DNA of 30,260 nucleotides, taken from the NCBI GenBank assembly GCA_015852425.1, contig JAAAIG010000467.1:1-30260 (forward strand). The letters are read 5' to 3'. Below the pieces are notes generated by a model. It was not told the DNA's origin, made no database searches, and worked only from the letters and a program-made list of their open reading frames with translations. Origin of the DNA: Gryganskiella cystojenkinii (Eukaryota > Mortierellomycota > Mortierellomycetes > Mortierellales > Mortierellaceae). Positions within the stretch are counted from its first letter, which is position 1; each line of letters begins with the position of its first letter. Below, in pieces: positions 1 through 9,622 of this stretch. The position numbers were made by a program, and so were the translations under genes.

Positions 1-340
1 TTGGTAGATATTTGGCGGCCCTGACGATATATCCGACGCTTTTGATTTTATCCAGTGTCCGGAGTGTTGCCCACGAGAGGTTCTGTAAGAGTGCTGAGAG
101 CGGGTGAGTGAATGGAGAGTAGACCGACAACAAGCCAAAGACCATGGCCAAACCAATCCGAGGAGATGGGTCGAGCCCGAGGCGAAGGAGCTTGAGTTGA
201 AAGGCTGTAGCCTGAGCCATTGGATCGATCACCCCTAGACCTCCCAAGGACCGGGGAGTGCGGAACAGGGACAGCGATAGGAGTATGAACCTTGTCGGAG
301 TGAACAGGCGTGTGAATAAGGTTAGAACAATGAACCTCAT
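1..340 (-). mobile_element. Non-LTR (LINE-like) retrotransposon fragment, distal to reverse transcriptase, runs off the window
   Basis: On the minus strand one frame stays open from about 340 to base 1 and continues past the edge. It contains the block G-G-L-G-V-I-D-P (221-244) followed by A-Q-A-T-A-F-Q-L-K-L-L. In fungal and other LINE elements a GGLG-x-x-D-P block followed by a Q-rich helix lies C-terminal to the reverse transcriptase domain, just after the palm and thumb. That family pattern is the only basis for the call. No catalytic Y/F-x-D-D motif is in view because the 5' part would lie at higher coordinates, where the Crinkler fragment sits instead. This piece is therefore 5'-truncated, as LINE copies often are. 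It could also be an unrelated unrecognised exon. Confidence 0.4.
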
Positions 341-381
341 GTGCGCGGTCAATGAATGCAATAGCAAAAGCGCGACATTAC

Positions 382-704
382 CTGGCGGTCGGGCAAATCA
401 GCGTCAAACACTTTAGAGAGCTAGGCAGTTGCCTTGAGTTTCTTGTTTTCGGCCACAGAGTGGAGCAGGATGGGTTGTCTGTCGTCGTCATTGTCAGGGA
501 TGGAAACACACCAGAGAGTAAGCGTGTCTGCATCAACGTCAACCGAACTCGTTGGTTTTCTTGGCCTTGATTGCTTCTTTGAGGTGGTCGACAGTCTTTG
601 TGGAGTCAATGTCGGCTGAGAACGGCGTAGCCTTCCCATCAATAAGACAAAACACGGCCAGGAGATTGTCGGTCGTCTTGCTAGCGGAGTTGTTGTCAGT
701 CATG
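382..704 (-). pseudogene. Crinkler (CRN)-type ubiquitin-like N-terminal domain, broken
   Basis: Translation from the ATG at 704 begins MTDNN and runs through L-A-V-F-C-L-I-D-G, T-V-D-H-L-K-E-A-I-K-A-K-K and then, in another frame, D-V-D-A-D-T-L-T-L-W and Q-P-I-L-L. These are the hallmarks of the Crinkler N-terminal domain: a beta-grasp header of about 100 residues that precedes variable C-terminal effector domains in oomycetes and many early-diverging fungi. Two lesions are visible. One extra base near 541-544 puts a TGA directly after E-F-G. A TAG (421-423) follows K-A-T-A where the next frame-consistent residues are L-S-K-V-F-D. A plausible splice donor (GTAATG) follows at 381. The expected C-terminal domain is not found downstream, where the LINE-like fragment lies instead. 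The gene is divergent from P1. Recognition of the domain is firm; calling it non-functional rests on the two lesions. Confidence 0.8.
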
Positions 705-1077
705 TTTTTCTTGTTGGTAATGTTGTTGGTCACGGAAAGAATTGAAACCGTGCAAGAGAACGATGGAGCATGGGTGAGCGATGGCAAACGGGCCAAGGTG
801 TCGGGCCAATGACATCTTTATTTCCGTGCAAGGAAATAACTAGAACAGGGGACGTCATCGGATTTGCTATCGCCAAGCCATTCCGTTACCCCGTCATTCA
901 TCAACTTCACTCATCCCTTTCCCATTCGCTTTCACTCATCCATCTTCTCCCACGCTCAATCATTTTCTCTCTCCTTCCTTCCGCTCCACATTTTCGCCGA
1001 GTTCACATCAATCACCTCTCTTGTCACCTATTCACTCTGAACAGCATTTTCACGTCATCGTTCGCTTACAAACACAA
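705..1077. promoter_or_regulatory. Divergent intergenic region between the Crinkler fragment and P1
   Basis: No coding sequence is seen. The plus strand from about 900 to 1060 is strongly C+T-rich (repeated TTCACTCATCC-like and CTCTCTCCTTCC-like stretches) and ends in ACAAACACA directly before the ATG at 1078. The same layout precedes the intact genes of this window, so this is probably a fungal pyrimidine-rich core promoter and 5' leader serving P1. Confidence 0.45.
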
Positions 1078-4000
1078 TGCACACTCCCACTTGTAACGTC
1101 TGTTTCTTGTTCTTTTTAATCGCAAAATATATCACCAACCTCGCCAACACAACTCCGCCTCGTCGTCGGCGATACAACGGTATCATCAAAAGACTCCCTC
1201 TCCGCGGTCATCGAAAGGTAATACGTTATTGTTGTCTTCACCCATGTAAAAACATCTCGTCACCAGCGGCCTCGCCTCTCGAATTGAGCTGTGGAATCGG
1301 TGGTATCAACAAGTTCAAGCTCGAGGAGCCTTGGCACATACTTGCAACCTCAGCAATTTCACTAGTAAGCATGTTCGCTGTCGACTTGTTACTGTCTTCA
1401 TTCTTGAAAGAGTATGACTTGAAAGACGGTCGACATGGATCAGTTAACCGTGAAGGACGAAAGGTACCCTCAATTGGAAGCATCGTGGATTAGAATGCGT
1501 CACATGATAACTTTATTGTGTCTCCACTGATGTTCTCTTTTGCAGATCTGTCGTTACAGCCAGAGTTTCTCAACTGTCGAATCGAATCAAATATGGGCCT
1601 TATTCGAATTTGATTTTCGAATATCGAGTGTATTAGAATCGACATCAGTCGAATATGGACCCCGTTCGATTCGACTTTTGTTCGATTCGATCTCATTAAA
1701 ATCGAATAAAAGTCGAATCGAATGCCTAATGTCGAATATTCTTGAGAAACTTTAGAACCAAGGCAGAGCCACATGGACTTGGGTACGTCAGTCTGGGGCA
1801 TCGGGGTCGTGGCAGGAGACGCTCGGTCTACTCAAATTCCGACAACTAGATCTTGCGTTCTCGGGCAGCTCGTGGCTCTTACTATAGTAGCAAAGAGCAT
1901 CTAGTCTATTACGAGGGTGCATTCGCCACAAGGCGCTCAGCTCGCTTGTGCTCAGCAGCAAGGAACGCGTCTCTTCGGAAATTGCCGCTGAGATTGAATT
2001 GGACGTCGAGATCGCTGAAAGGCTCTCAGAGCAGGCAGGGCGTAAACCTAGCAACGACAAGGGTGCGGACCCTGATGACGATGATGATATCGGTAAGAAA
2101 ATCGATGTGGAGTATGCTGTATAGAGTTCCTCTTCCTCATACAACCTGTCAATCCATTGTCAATGTTTAGAAGAATTGCAGGAAATTGAAAATGCTATTT
2201 CCTTTGGACAATCTCTTTTTCTACCTTTGCTGGAATACGCGTATAAAAGAGTAATTTTTTTTTTTTTTTTCATCTTGGCGAACATTATCCACCGTTGTGA
2301 CATGACCCTCATCTTTATATTTTGACACTGACGCTGTTATTAAGTGAAAGGCGAAAATGCAAGGTTACCAGCAGCCCCGTCGGACTTCGTGTGCCCGGAA
2401 TACAAACAGCTGTACGAGTATACACATGGTGAATTACTGGCAAGAGAACAGGCGGACAAGGGCAAAGAGAAGAAGGATACGTGTCAGCCGTACCATGTGG
2501 ATAAAGATGTCCTGTAAGTTGCTTAGCAGCTGTGAGTAATATAATCGCAATCCCAAACCTATGCCTAATTTTGTCCGTTGGTTTTACTGGGAATAGGGTG
2601 GCCGTAAGTGGGATTGTAAACACAATTTCATCCTCGACGCGATCATTTGCATTTGCTTCTGCCATCAAGGCGGACTCCCTGATGGCTGTTCTGGATGAAA
2701 AGGATGAAGATGTTGCTGCGTTAATGGATGAGCTCATGGAGGCGTTTTCCTCTGGGCACCAGGCAGATCCTCTTGCTCCGTTGGATATGGGCTCCTTGCG
2801 CAGGAAGATTTAGAGCCTGCTTTTGCAGAATGAAGCTGTCTCTCCCAGAACCAGGATTTTACAGCAAAATATGAAGGTGCTGCAGGTGGTCGACTACATA
2901 TGTATATAGTTCTCATCGTCTGACTTCTCATTTATTCCTGTCGTCAGTGTGGCTATTAGCGGTATCGTGGACCTGGATCTTCATGAAGATTTCCCCCAGC
3001 GTAGTGATTTGTTGTCGAAGTGCAGCGCTGGCACTGAATTGCAGTATCCCAAAATCCATGATTTCCTCCAAACGTACCATCAGTTTGTCGACGACGATGA
3101 GGGCCTCAAGGAAGCCAAGCTGGAAGAACTAATGACGCAACTCAAGAAGGATATGACTTGCTTCAAAGACAACAGTGAGGAGATGATCGTGATTGAGATA
3201 CTTCGGATTCTGTAAGTAATTTTGTCCTGGATGGCTATAGCTTCTCAAACTTTCTCTAAGACTGACTCATTTTATACATCCTTCTGTATTTTAGTGCAAA
3301 ACAGTCTCTGCCTGACAAATACGAGAGGGTGAAGTCCTCTGAGTCTTCGAGCCTTTACGTATGGTTCTCAATCTGGCGACTCCTGTTTTCATCATCAGCT
3401 GTGGACGTTCAAATGTAAGTTCGTCAACGTCGTTGACTTGAGTGTACCTTTTTTTGTTACGTGTTCGATCTTGCATACTGACATGACTGCAAGCTCTTCT
3501 TCCTGTCGAAATACTTAGAGGAGAATCTATACTAAAAGACGCACAGCAGGATCAACTTGCAGTACGGAAAGTTGTTGGGACTCGTGCAGCAACAGGGTCG
3601 GCTGGGGCCTCAGGCCGCAGGCTTGATTTCCGCCTGGTTGCCAGCAACAGAAAAGGACAGAAATTCATCCCGTGAATCTAACCTCTGATTCTCCACATAT
3701 AGTTGTATTATCACGAATATGCAGTGGACGCCACGGAGAAGATCGATATTTTCAACTACACCCGGAACACAGTCGGACAGGACGAGGAAGGCGATGGGGA
3801 AGAAAAGAGGCTCCGGGGGGTTGACAGTAGCAAGGATCTGGGTGAGTCAATTGACTATATCGACTTGAGAGGCTAATGTTCTCCCTAGTGAGCGTGTCAT
3901 TTGGTGTGATCTATTGGAAAATGTTCAACTCTTTACTCTTCATGTAACTCTTTCCAGCATCCGAAGGACTTTCAGCTCCAATGTCGGAACATTCGTAAGC

Positions 4001-5962
4001 GAACTGGCGCATTGCGATCAATGCCGATCTAAAAAGAGCAGGCTACTTCTTGTTGCAAACCAGGGATCTGTGCTTCCACCCTGTGGATTACGTTAACTTC
4101 CGCGCGATAAGTCGGGATCTATCGTCGTGTCTGATTTTGCACGAGACGTGGTGAATTTATCATCAAACGCTCGTTGACGAATAGGCCCGATGGATGTCAG
4201 AGTTCAGGAAGAGTCACGATGGAGGCGTGAGGAGATCCGCCAGTGCTGCATTGCATTTCGCGCAAAAGAACTTGGACGAATACTACAAGGAGAGAACAGT
4301 CGGAAAGCGAAGGCTGGATGCCCTGGAAAGCTCTCCAGAGCAGCTCAAAAATACCGATCGAGAACTTTCGAACCTTCTTGGAGGTCAGTGTTGTTATGAT
4401 GATGAATTATCAAGAAAGTGTCCTCGCATTCATGTTTTGCTTGACTAACCGCACTTTTCTGTTGCAGCAGCACTAGTGACAGGAGCATCTGAGGCGGCAA
4501 AGACTCCAAGCAACCGTTTAACCGAGGAGGAACAAAGTGCCAATGAGGACAACGCCGAGGATGAGGTCGAAGAGGTAGCGGACGAAAACGAAGGTTGATC
4601 GGGGACGTGGACGATGTGGTTTCTTATACTCCCTTTGCCCACCTGGTGATGCGACTGTTCAAAAGGCTCGTATCGTCCCATGATGCAGCACACAGTAACA
4701 TCCAGTCCGCCTCGGTGTCACACAATGTAACAGCACTAACACATGTTTTTTTAAAAAAATCTTTCTCGTTCTCACTTATAGTTTGACCATTCACCTCCTA
4801 AGGTCACCGTGCCAGTGCTATTCCCCACGACAGCAAACAAGGAACTATATGCATTTGTAAAACGCATTCTTGGCAGCTGGGAAGACTCATCCAAGGTGGA
4901 ACAGAGAGACTGTCTGTACGATACTAAGAGCGTGAATGTGAACAACATTGCATCGCAGTCTGCTGATAATGATGTTGAATGTGGACGCCAGTGTATAGTA
5001 TGACAGCTCATTGATAGTGTCGTTTTATTCGCCTGACTCTTAGATTGCCCTCAGCGGTATCGTAAACACTCTTGCCGACCAGCAGGAGCTATTCACCACG
5101 GACTTCAGTCAGCACCTCGACTGGATGCGCCTTGATGATCTCTTTGTGGTGACCGATCGGCAGCATAAACTTTTCCGCGAGATGCTTGGAGTCACGAGGG
5201 TCGGAGGAGAAGAGAGAGGAGCTGCGGGCCACACACGTGTGTTGGAGTTCCTGAAAGTTTATTTTCCTACTACAGTAAGGTATGAACAGCAATTGCAAAT
5301 TCATACTGACAAAAATATTGATATGCATGCTTTAGATGCGAGGAGATCTTGCACAGTAGTGGGATCGCGAAGAGCTCAGAGCACGAGGATGTGTTTGTTT
5401 GGCGAGGGATATCACGGATACTCCATGGCGACAATCTGACAGTCCGGTTGGGCGAGCTTGACTCCATTGCGACGAGAGAGGGCCGAGTGCAGGTCGAGGG
5501 TCAGTTTGGTGGCGCAGAGTCGAATGTTAGAAGTAGGAAAATCGATATCCTACACCAGCTGTGTCCCGAAGGTAGCAAGCCCATTGACCTGGCAGCGTGC
5601 GAGGCGAAGTTCGAAGCTGTCTCATCTGAGACTCTCCAAATTCAGTAGCGAAAAAACGTTCGCACCTACCCAAGTGTAACGCACAAGCTGGCACCATACC
5701 TTGACTCGTTCTTCCCTCGGCCTACACCAATTATTCTGGATATTGTAGGATCCAGATCATTACCATACATGTCGCAAAGGTCGAGCCTGGTATCTTCGTT
5801 GCAAGAGCAGATAGAAACGAAAGGAAGGAGATAGAAGAGTTACTCGGACAAGACAAAGATGAAAAGGATCAAGAAGAAGCAGGATTGGCGCTGAGGATGG
5901 GCGGATACGACTATCCAATAATTTCCGTTGGCGGAACTCGGAAACTAAGGAAGGAAATCTAG
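1078..5962 (+). pseudogene. P1: large multi-exon pseudogene with a PD-(D/E)XK-like core near its C-terminus
   Basis: Many exons of one protein can be followed on the plus strand, joined by ordinary GT..AG introns. Examples are 2171-2250, 2948-3211, 3295-3414, about 4190-4383, 5044-5279 and 5336-5962. The motif [VI]-A-[VIL]-S-G-I-V-[ND] recurs three times (2598, 2949, 5044), each directly after a 3' splice site. Near the end come C-E-E-I-L (5337), R-K-I-D-I-L (Asp 5544-5546), C-E-A-K (Glu 5601-5603) and R-K-N (5649-5657), the same order as in pseudogenes A, B and C. This suits a PD-(D/E)XK nuclease-type fold, by inference only. Lesions: frame changes near 1900, between 2250 and 2345, near 2790, 4030, 4110, 4595 and 5755; TGA at 2831-2833; TAG at 5646-5648; and an inserted repeat at 1561-1755. 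The start at 1078 follows a good promoter, but the first 400 bases change frame repeatedly. I do not recognise a named family. Confidence 0.65.
1561..1755. mobile_element. Small inverted-repeat (MITE-like) element, rich in TTCGA/TCGAA, inside P1
   Basis: The left end reads CAGAGTTTCTCAA and the right end, on the opposite strand, reads CTAAAGTTTCTCAA, giving about 11-12 matching terminal bases. The interior is packed with ATTCGA, TCGAAT and TTCGATTCGA words on both strands, so it could fold back on itself. It holds no convincing protein. CAGxG-TTTCTCAA ends are typical of hAT-superfamily transposons, so a non-autonomous hAT derivative is plausible. However, the flanking octamers (1553-1560 and 1756-1763) do not match, so no 8-bp target duplication is seen. 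It sits between P1 segments, so it probably inserted into the gene. Confidence 0.5.
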
Positions 5963-6014
5963 GCTTGCGGTTGGTTATAGACGAGGGATAACGTCATTTC
6001 TGTACTCTTTTCTT

Positions 6015-6239
6015 TCAACTACCTTTGTTTAGGTATCGATGTGAGGGCCGATGGATCGCTCCCTTTATATAAAGTGTTGACTCTGGGGCACTATACAGTA
6101 GAGCATCTGAATCGCCTCCTGAGGTTGTATTCATGTCCAGGGCTATCCGATGAACTGGGATCAGAGGAGGTCTGAGAGAGACACTCTCGATAAGCAAATT
6201 TACGTTAGTTGTTTCACCAGGTGCATTCTGTTCCGCCAT
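6015..6239 (-). CDS. Short hypothetical ORF or orphan first exon (74 aa)
   Basis: An ATG at 6239 opens a frame starting M-A-E-Q-N-A-P-G-E-T-T-N with balanced codon use, ending in K-G-S at 6015. A weak splice donor (GTAGTT) lies near the end after R-Y-L-N-K, so this may be the first exon of a minus-strand gene. Continuing downstream would run antisense through the 3' end of P1, where I find no matching exon. I recognise no domain. It may be a small gene, a fragment left by rearrangement, or chance. Confidence 0.25.
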   Translation of the reverse strand: MAEQNAPGETTNVNLLIESVSLRPPLIPVHRIALDMNTTSGGDSDALLYSAPESTLYIKGAIHRPSHRYLNKGS

Positions 6240-6480
6240 CGTGCTCGTTGCTCCAAGCTACGTCACTTGTAAATTGGTACTCCCTGTATTATATTCCCAA
6301 GAAAAGGTCTTTTAGAGGACTCTCAAGGTGATTCCATTCAACGAGGAACAAACCGCGCTATCGGACCTTATCTTGACTGAATCGCGAACCTGCCGCTTAA
6401 GCTGCCCAACCATAGTAGCAAGTCGTCGACTTATTGGACAACCAGACAATATGAAATTTAAGAAACGATGTCAACGCCGA

Positions 6481-6636
6481 TTATCCAACGTTACACAGTA
6501 TGGATAAGACTAGGGAAGGGGCGGCAGGGTTGTTGTCGTAGTAGTCCGCCTTGTCGAGGAGGGCGACTAGCTCGTCGGTGAGTTCCTCTTCGGCATCAAC
6601 CCCAATGACTGGATACACAGCGCGGTGTACCCTCAT
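6481..6636 (-). CDS. Small hypothetical protein (51 aa)
   Basis: The frame starts at ATG 6636 (M-R-V-H-R-A-V-Y-P-V-I-G-V-D) and continues through acidic and helical residues (A-E-E-E-L-T-D-E-L-V-A-L-L-D-K-A-D-Y-Y-D) to a TAA at 6481-6483. The composition looks like real protein rather than noise: an amphipathic acidic helix followed by D-N-N-P-A-A-P-S. On the minus strand it is preceded by a CT-rich tract (about 6715-6730, opposite the GA repeat) and by an upstream mini-ORF with three in-frame ATGs (about 6660-6685). It could be a genuine small gene or one exon of a lost gene; a possible donor (GTGTAA) lies near its end. No family recognised. Confidence 0.35.
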   Translation of the reverse strand: MRVHRAVYPVIGVDAEEELTDELVALLDKADYYDNNPAAPSLVLSILCNVG

Positions 6637-6965
6637 TGTTAAGATTTAATTTGCTGCTGTCATGAACATGAACATGGATCGATCAAGAGATTGTGCCAAA
6701 AAAAAAAAAGAGAGAGAGAGTCATTCCCTTTCCTTTTATGACGGGTATTAATAATGACAATCCATAAAAATATGTTATGATTCCGAAACCCCGACAACGA
6801 ACATAGTGCCTTGGATCCTGCTCGAAAGGTGATAGGACCCTTCGATGTCAGGAAAAATAAAGACCAACTCTTTCAACCCTTGATATATATGACACTCCAG
6901 ATTTTACAGGGCTGAAGTGGCGTGAATAAAGGCAATTTATTGCATGACGCCCATCCGCACCATAG
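6637..6965. other. Intergenic region with GA microsatellite
   Basis: No coding sequence is supported. A poly-A/GA tract lies at about 6700-6721 (an A run followed by repeated GA), and an AT-rich stretch with TATATA-like words lies at about 6880-6895. This interval probably holds the leader of the 51-aa ORF and the 3' flank of the oxygenase gene. Confidence 0.4.
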
Positions 6966-6995
6966 GTGCAGGTGCCTGGTCAGTCCCTTTTCGCT

Positions 6996-8015
6996 TCAAT
7001 ACTGCATCCTCGCCCTCATGGCCGCGTAATCCCTCTGAGTTATAGGTTCGTACTTCGCCGGCCGGTTCTCATCCACACAGCTCTCCATAACCTCAATCAA
7101 CCTATCCGGATCCGTCGACAAAAAATAAACAATACTCTTTCGCTGCCTCGTTATCCTTCCCTCTCCCTCAATCCGGTCCCGCAGAGGCGGCAACGTAACG
7201 CGATGCAACGTCGAGCGCAGTATATCATTGCTCCAACGCATCATCAGATCCCCGATGTTCATCACAAGCGCCCCTTCGACGGGTTCAGCATCGATGAACT
7301 TGCCAGCGTGGTTCGGATCCTCGACCTGCAACCCCCCACAATCATCCTGCCACAGCATCGTCATCGTGCTCCAATCCGTATGCGCTGGCATCCTCTCACT
7401 CGTCCCCTCCTCAAGCGCCTGTGCCGGGATAGGCGGGTAATTCAGCAACCTGAGCTGATTATAATGCCCACTATGCAGGTTCACCAACGCATCCTCCTCA
7501 AGCCCGATACCCAACGCCAGCGCCTTCAGCACTGTCTTCGCGGCTTCGAAGCACGTCCAGTAGAACTCCGTCATGAAGGGCTGCCATTCCGGCAATACGT
7601 CCTCTGGCGGCCATATATTCGGCATATCGGGGTTCGACTCGCTGCCGACCTCATAGCTCTCCTTCACATCCTGCACCTCACGCAATTTCCGCACCGCTAC
7701 TTCATCCTCCTGGCTGCTGATGGAATTGGAGACTTTCTCAAACCCCGGCCATGAGTAACCACGGTGGATGGACCAGCCAGGCGGATGGGGAGCTTTCATC
7801 TTCTCCTCTGGAGGCAGGGCGAAGAATTTTGAGGAGAGGGCGAAGGCGCGCTCTAGCTCATGCTTTGGTACGCCGTGGTTGACGATGTAGACAAAGCCGG
7901 TGGTGCAGCAGGCAGCGACGAGTTGTTTGGCTGTTCTTAGACGTGATTCCGCGCTGCTGTTTGTGAAGTTTGCGAAGTCGATAAGCGGGAGGCTAGTTGT
8001 TGTGTTTGGCGCCAT
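6996..8015 (-). CDS. 2-oxoglutarate/Fe(II)-dependent dioxygenase, isopenicillin N synthase-like family (339 aa)
   Basis: This is a full-length, single-exon protein. The N-terminal part has the non-haem dioxygenase signature F-V-Y-I-V-N-H-G-V-P (residues 41-50). The catalytic 2OG-Fe(II) domain follows, with the iron ligands visible as H212-x-D214 (A-H-T-D-W-S) and H271 (T-L-H-R-V), and the 2-oxoglutarate-binding R-x-S as R292-K-S294. Length matches the 310-350 aa typical of this family, which includes isopenicillin N synthase, ACC oxidase-like enzymes and many fungal secondary-metabolism oxygenases. It probably hydroxylates or cyclises a small molecule in the cytosol; the substrate cannot be read from sequence. 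There is no biosynthetic cluster around it, and both neighbours are degenerate. It is the only intact gene in the left half and has no intron. Confidence 0.93.
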   Translation of the reverse strand: MAPNTTTSLPLIDFANFTNSSAESRLRTAKQLVAACCTTGFVYIVNHGVPKHELERAFALSSKFFALPPEEKMKAPHPPGWSIHRGYSWPGFEKVSNSISSQEDEVAVRKLREVQDVKESYEVGSESNPDMPNIWPPEDVLPEWQPFMTEFYWTCFEAAKTVLKALALGIGLEEDALVNLHSGHYNQLRLLNYPPIPAQALEEGTSERMPAHTDWSTMTMLWQDDCGGLQVEDPNHAGKFIDAEPVEGALVMNIGDLMMRWSNDILRSTLHRVTLPPLRDRIEGEGRITRQRKSIVYFLSTDPDRLIEVMESCVDENRPAKYEPITQRDYAAMRARMQY

Positions 8016-9622
8016 TGTGGAGATGAAAGCTTTCGAATGAATTGATGAAGGGAGAGAGAACTGAATATAATATGAGGATTTCCATATTAATCATATTATC
8101 AGACGTCTCGCTGCGGATGCACCTGCAAGTTTTTTTTTTTTTTTTCTTGTCAAGGTCAATCGAGGAGTTGTCTGGAAGGAGATCCACTCAGCCCAGAGAA
8201 TAAACTTCATTTACCTGAAGAGAGGCCAAAGAAATGTAAACAAAAAGGAAGAAAGAAGAAAGTGAGAAGGTGAGAAAGAAAGGAAGAAAAAACAAGGGGA
8301 TTAAAAGGGAGTGGCAAAGGTGACGAAGTAAAGGGTGGACGCGAAGACACTGCGCACAGGAATAGAAAATTCCCACACTTTCCTTTTCATCATTGCACTC
8401 CCACGCCCTTTACATCACTCTTTTTCATCCTTTTCTCTTTCTCTCTGTTCCTTATTTTTGCCTTTTTTACTGATAGCCCTCCATTACACAACTTCTGTTC
8501 GTTTTACTCTTTGCATTCCCTCGCTTCATCCACCAGTGTCTCTCGTCTTGCTTTCTCTTCATCCAAACTGTTGCCAGTTTTCCCGAAATTCTCCTTGCCC
8601 CGCTCTCTTCAGACTCTTGAAGGTGCGTAGAAAGCCATCTGGCAGGTTCTTGATGACTGATAACGGGTTCGAGAGAACGAGAGAAGAGAGCATGTTCAGG
8701 ATGCGGGCTAGATGCGAGCTGGATCGTCGTTCTAGATTCCCAATATGTAACAGGCTCCCTTGTCTGTGTCTTGCGTCGAGAAACTTGGATTGAGGTCTGC
8801 TTATGCTGCACAGCGACCAAGGCTCCCTTGCGGGACCAATTTCTCTCCTCTCTTTTTCCTTTCTTACGATCTGGAAGATGAAGCTTGTGTCCTCGTGGTG
8901 ACGCAACAGGTTCCCCTGGATGGACCTCGAGTCGGGAGTCTTCACCTGTTGCTCATGTCTTACGATTCCCACCCATGTTCCGCCACACTGTCCCGCTTTT
9001 TTTTTTTTTTTGTTCTGTCAAGAGTCAGATAAATAGTGTTTGCTTTTCTATCCTCTCATTTTATCTGGCTTCCCTCCTGTCCGTCCAACTAACAGAACTC
9101 GACTAGTCTGACGGCTTTTTGTCATCTGTCCGAAAGGAACAACACTAGTGGTTTAACAGCACCAGCAATATTTCCATACGACGTACACCGAGGCCAAGCC
9201 TATACCGGCTACAACGAGCACCCATATCAAAACTCCTGTTAACAGCCGATGTCTGCTGGAATTCGAGCCATGGAAAGCGAAAGGTCGAGCGCCAATCTAA
9301 TCTAGGAGGCGGTGTCAGATCTTCCAACACAATGAAAGACGCGGCACTGTAGGCGTAATTTTATCTGTGAAGGCAGCGCCAGCCACCATTTCCTATCAAC
9401 ATAGTACTGAATGTACTTTCTTTGCACTCTTAGGACGACGGTTTGCCCAGAGCTCGTTCGCTCAGATCACCGGCTCGCGGCAATTTTGAGCTGCCGTCGA
9501 TACCAGCTCCCCGCTACGTTTAAAAAAAATATAAAAATTAATATGTCATTTCGATGTTATCGTTCTGCCACTCCGTCTTTGAGTTCAAGTCAACGCATGA
9601 GTGGCTTTCTTGATTTCGACCA
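8016..9622. other. Long stretch without a supported gene; promoter-like pyrimidine tracts
   Basis: Bases 8016-8330 are the likely upstream region of the oxygenase, with T-rich/A-rich tracts (poly-T at about 8131-8145) and minus-strand CT-richness. From about 8360 to 8600 the plus strand is strongly C+T-rich, like the promoters of the other plus-strand genes. It is followed at 8652 by an ATG reading M-T-D-N-G, which recalls the Crinkler start M-T-D-N but loses all similarity afterwards. A 15-base T run lies at about 8999-9012. I see no frame with convincing protein from 9040 to 9620. This may be the orphan promoter of a lost gene. Confidence 0.4.

Noticed and set aside
1490..1801. Minus-strand open frame of 103 codons over the TTCGA-rich element
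   Set aside because: Its Phe-Asp-Ser-Ile repeats simply translate the ATTCGA words of the inverted-repeat element.
7228..7440. CRISPR array or bacterial operon anywhere in the window
   Set aside because: No spaced direct repeats were found, genes have spliceosomal introns, and no Shine-Dalgarno-led operons exist.
6966..7754. Long plus-strand open frame of 262 codons
   Set aside because: It lies antisense to the oxygenase gene, whose catalytic motifs fix the minus strand as coding; the plus frame is Arg/His-rich and motif-free.
8335..8793. Plus-strand open frame of 152 codons and overlapping minus-strand frame of 137 codons
   Set aside because: The plus frame translates a C+T-rich promoter tract (Ser, Leu, Phe runs), and the minus frame has no recognisable motif. 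The start M-T-D-N-G at 8652 resembles a Crinkler start for only four residues.
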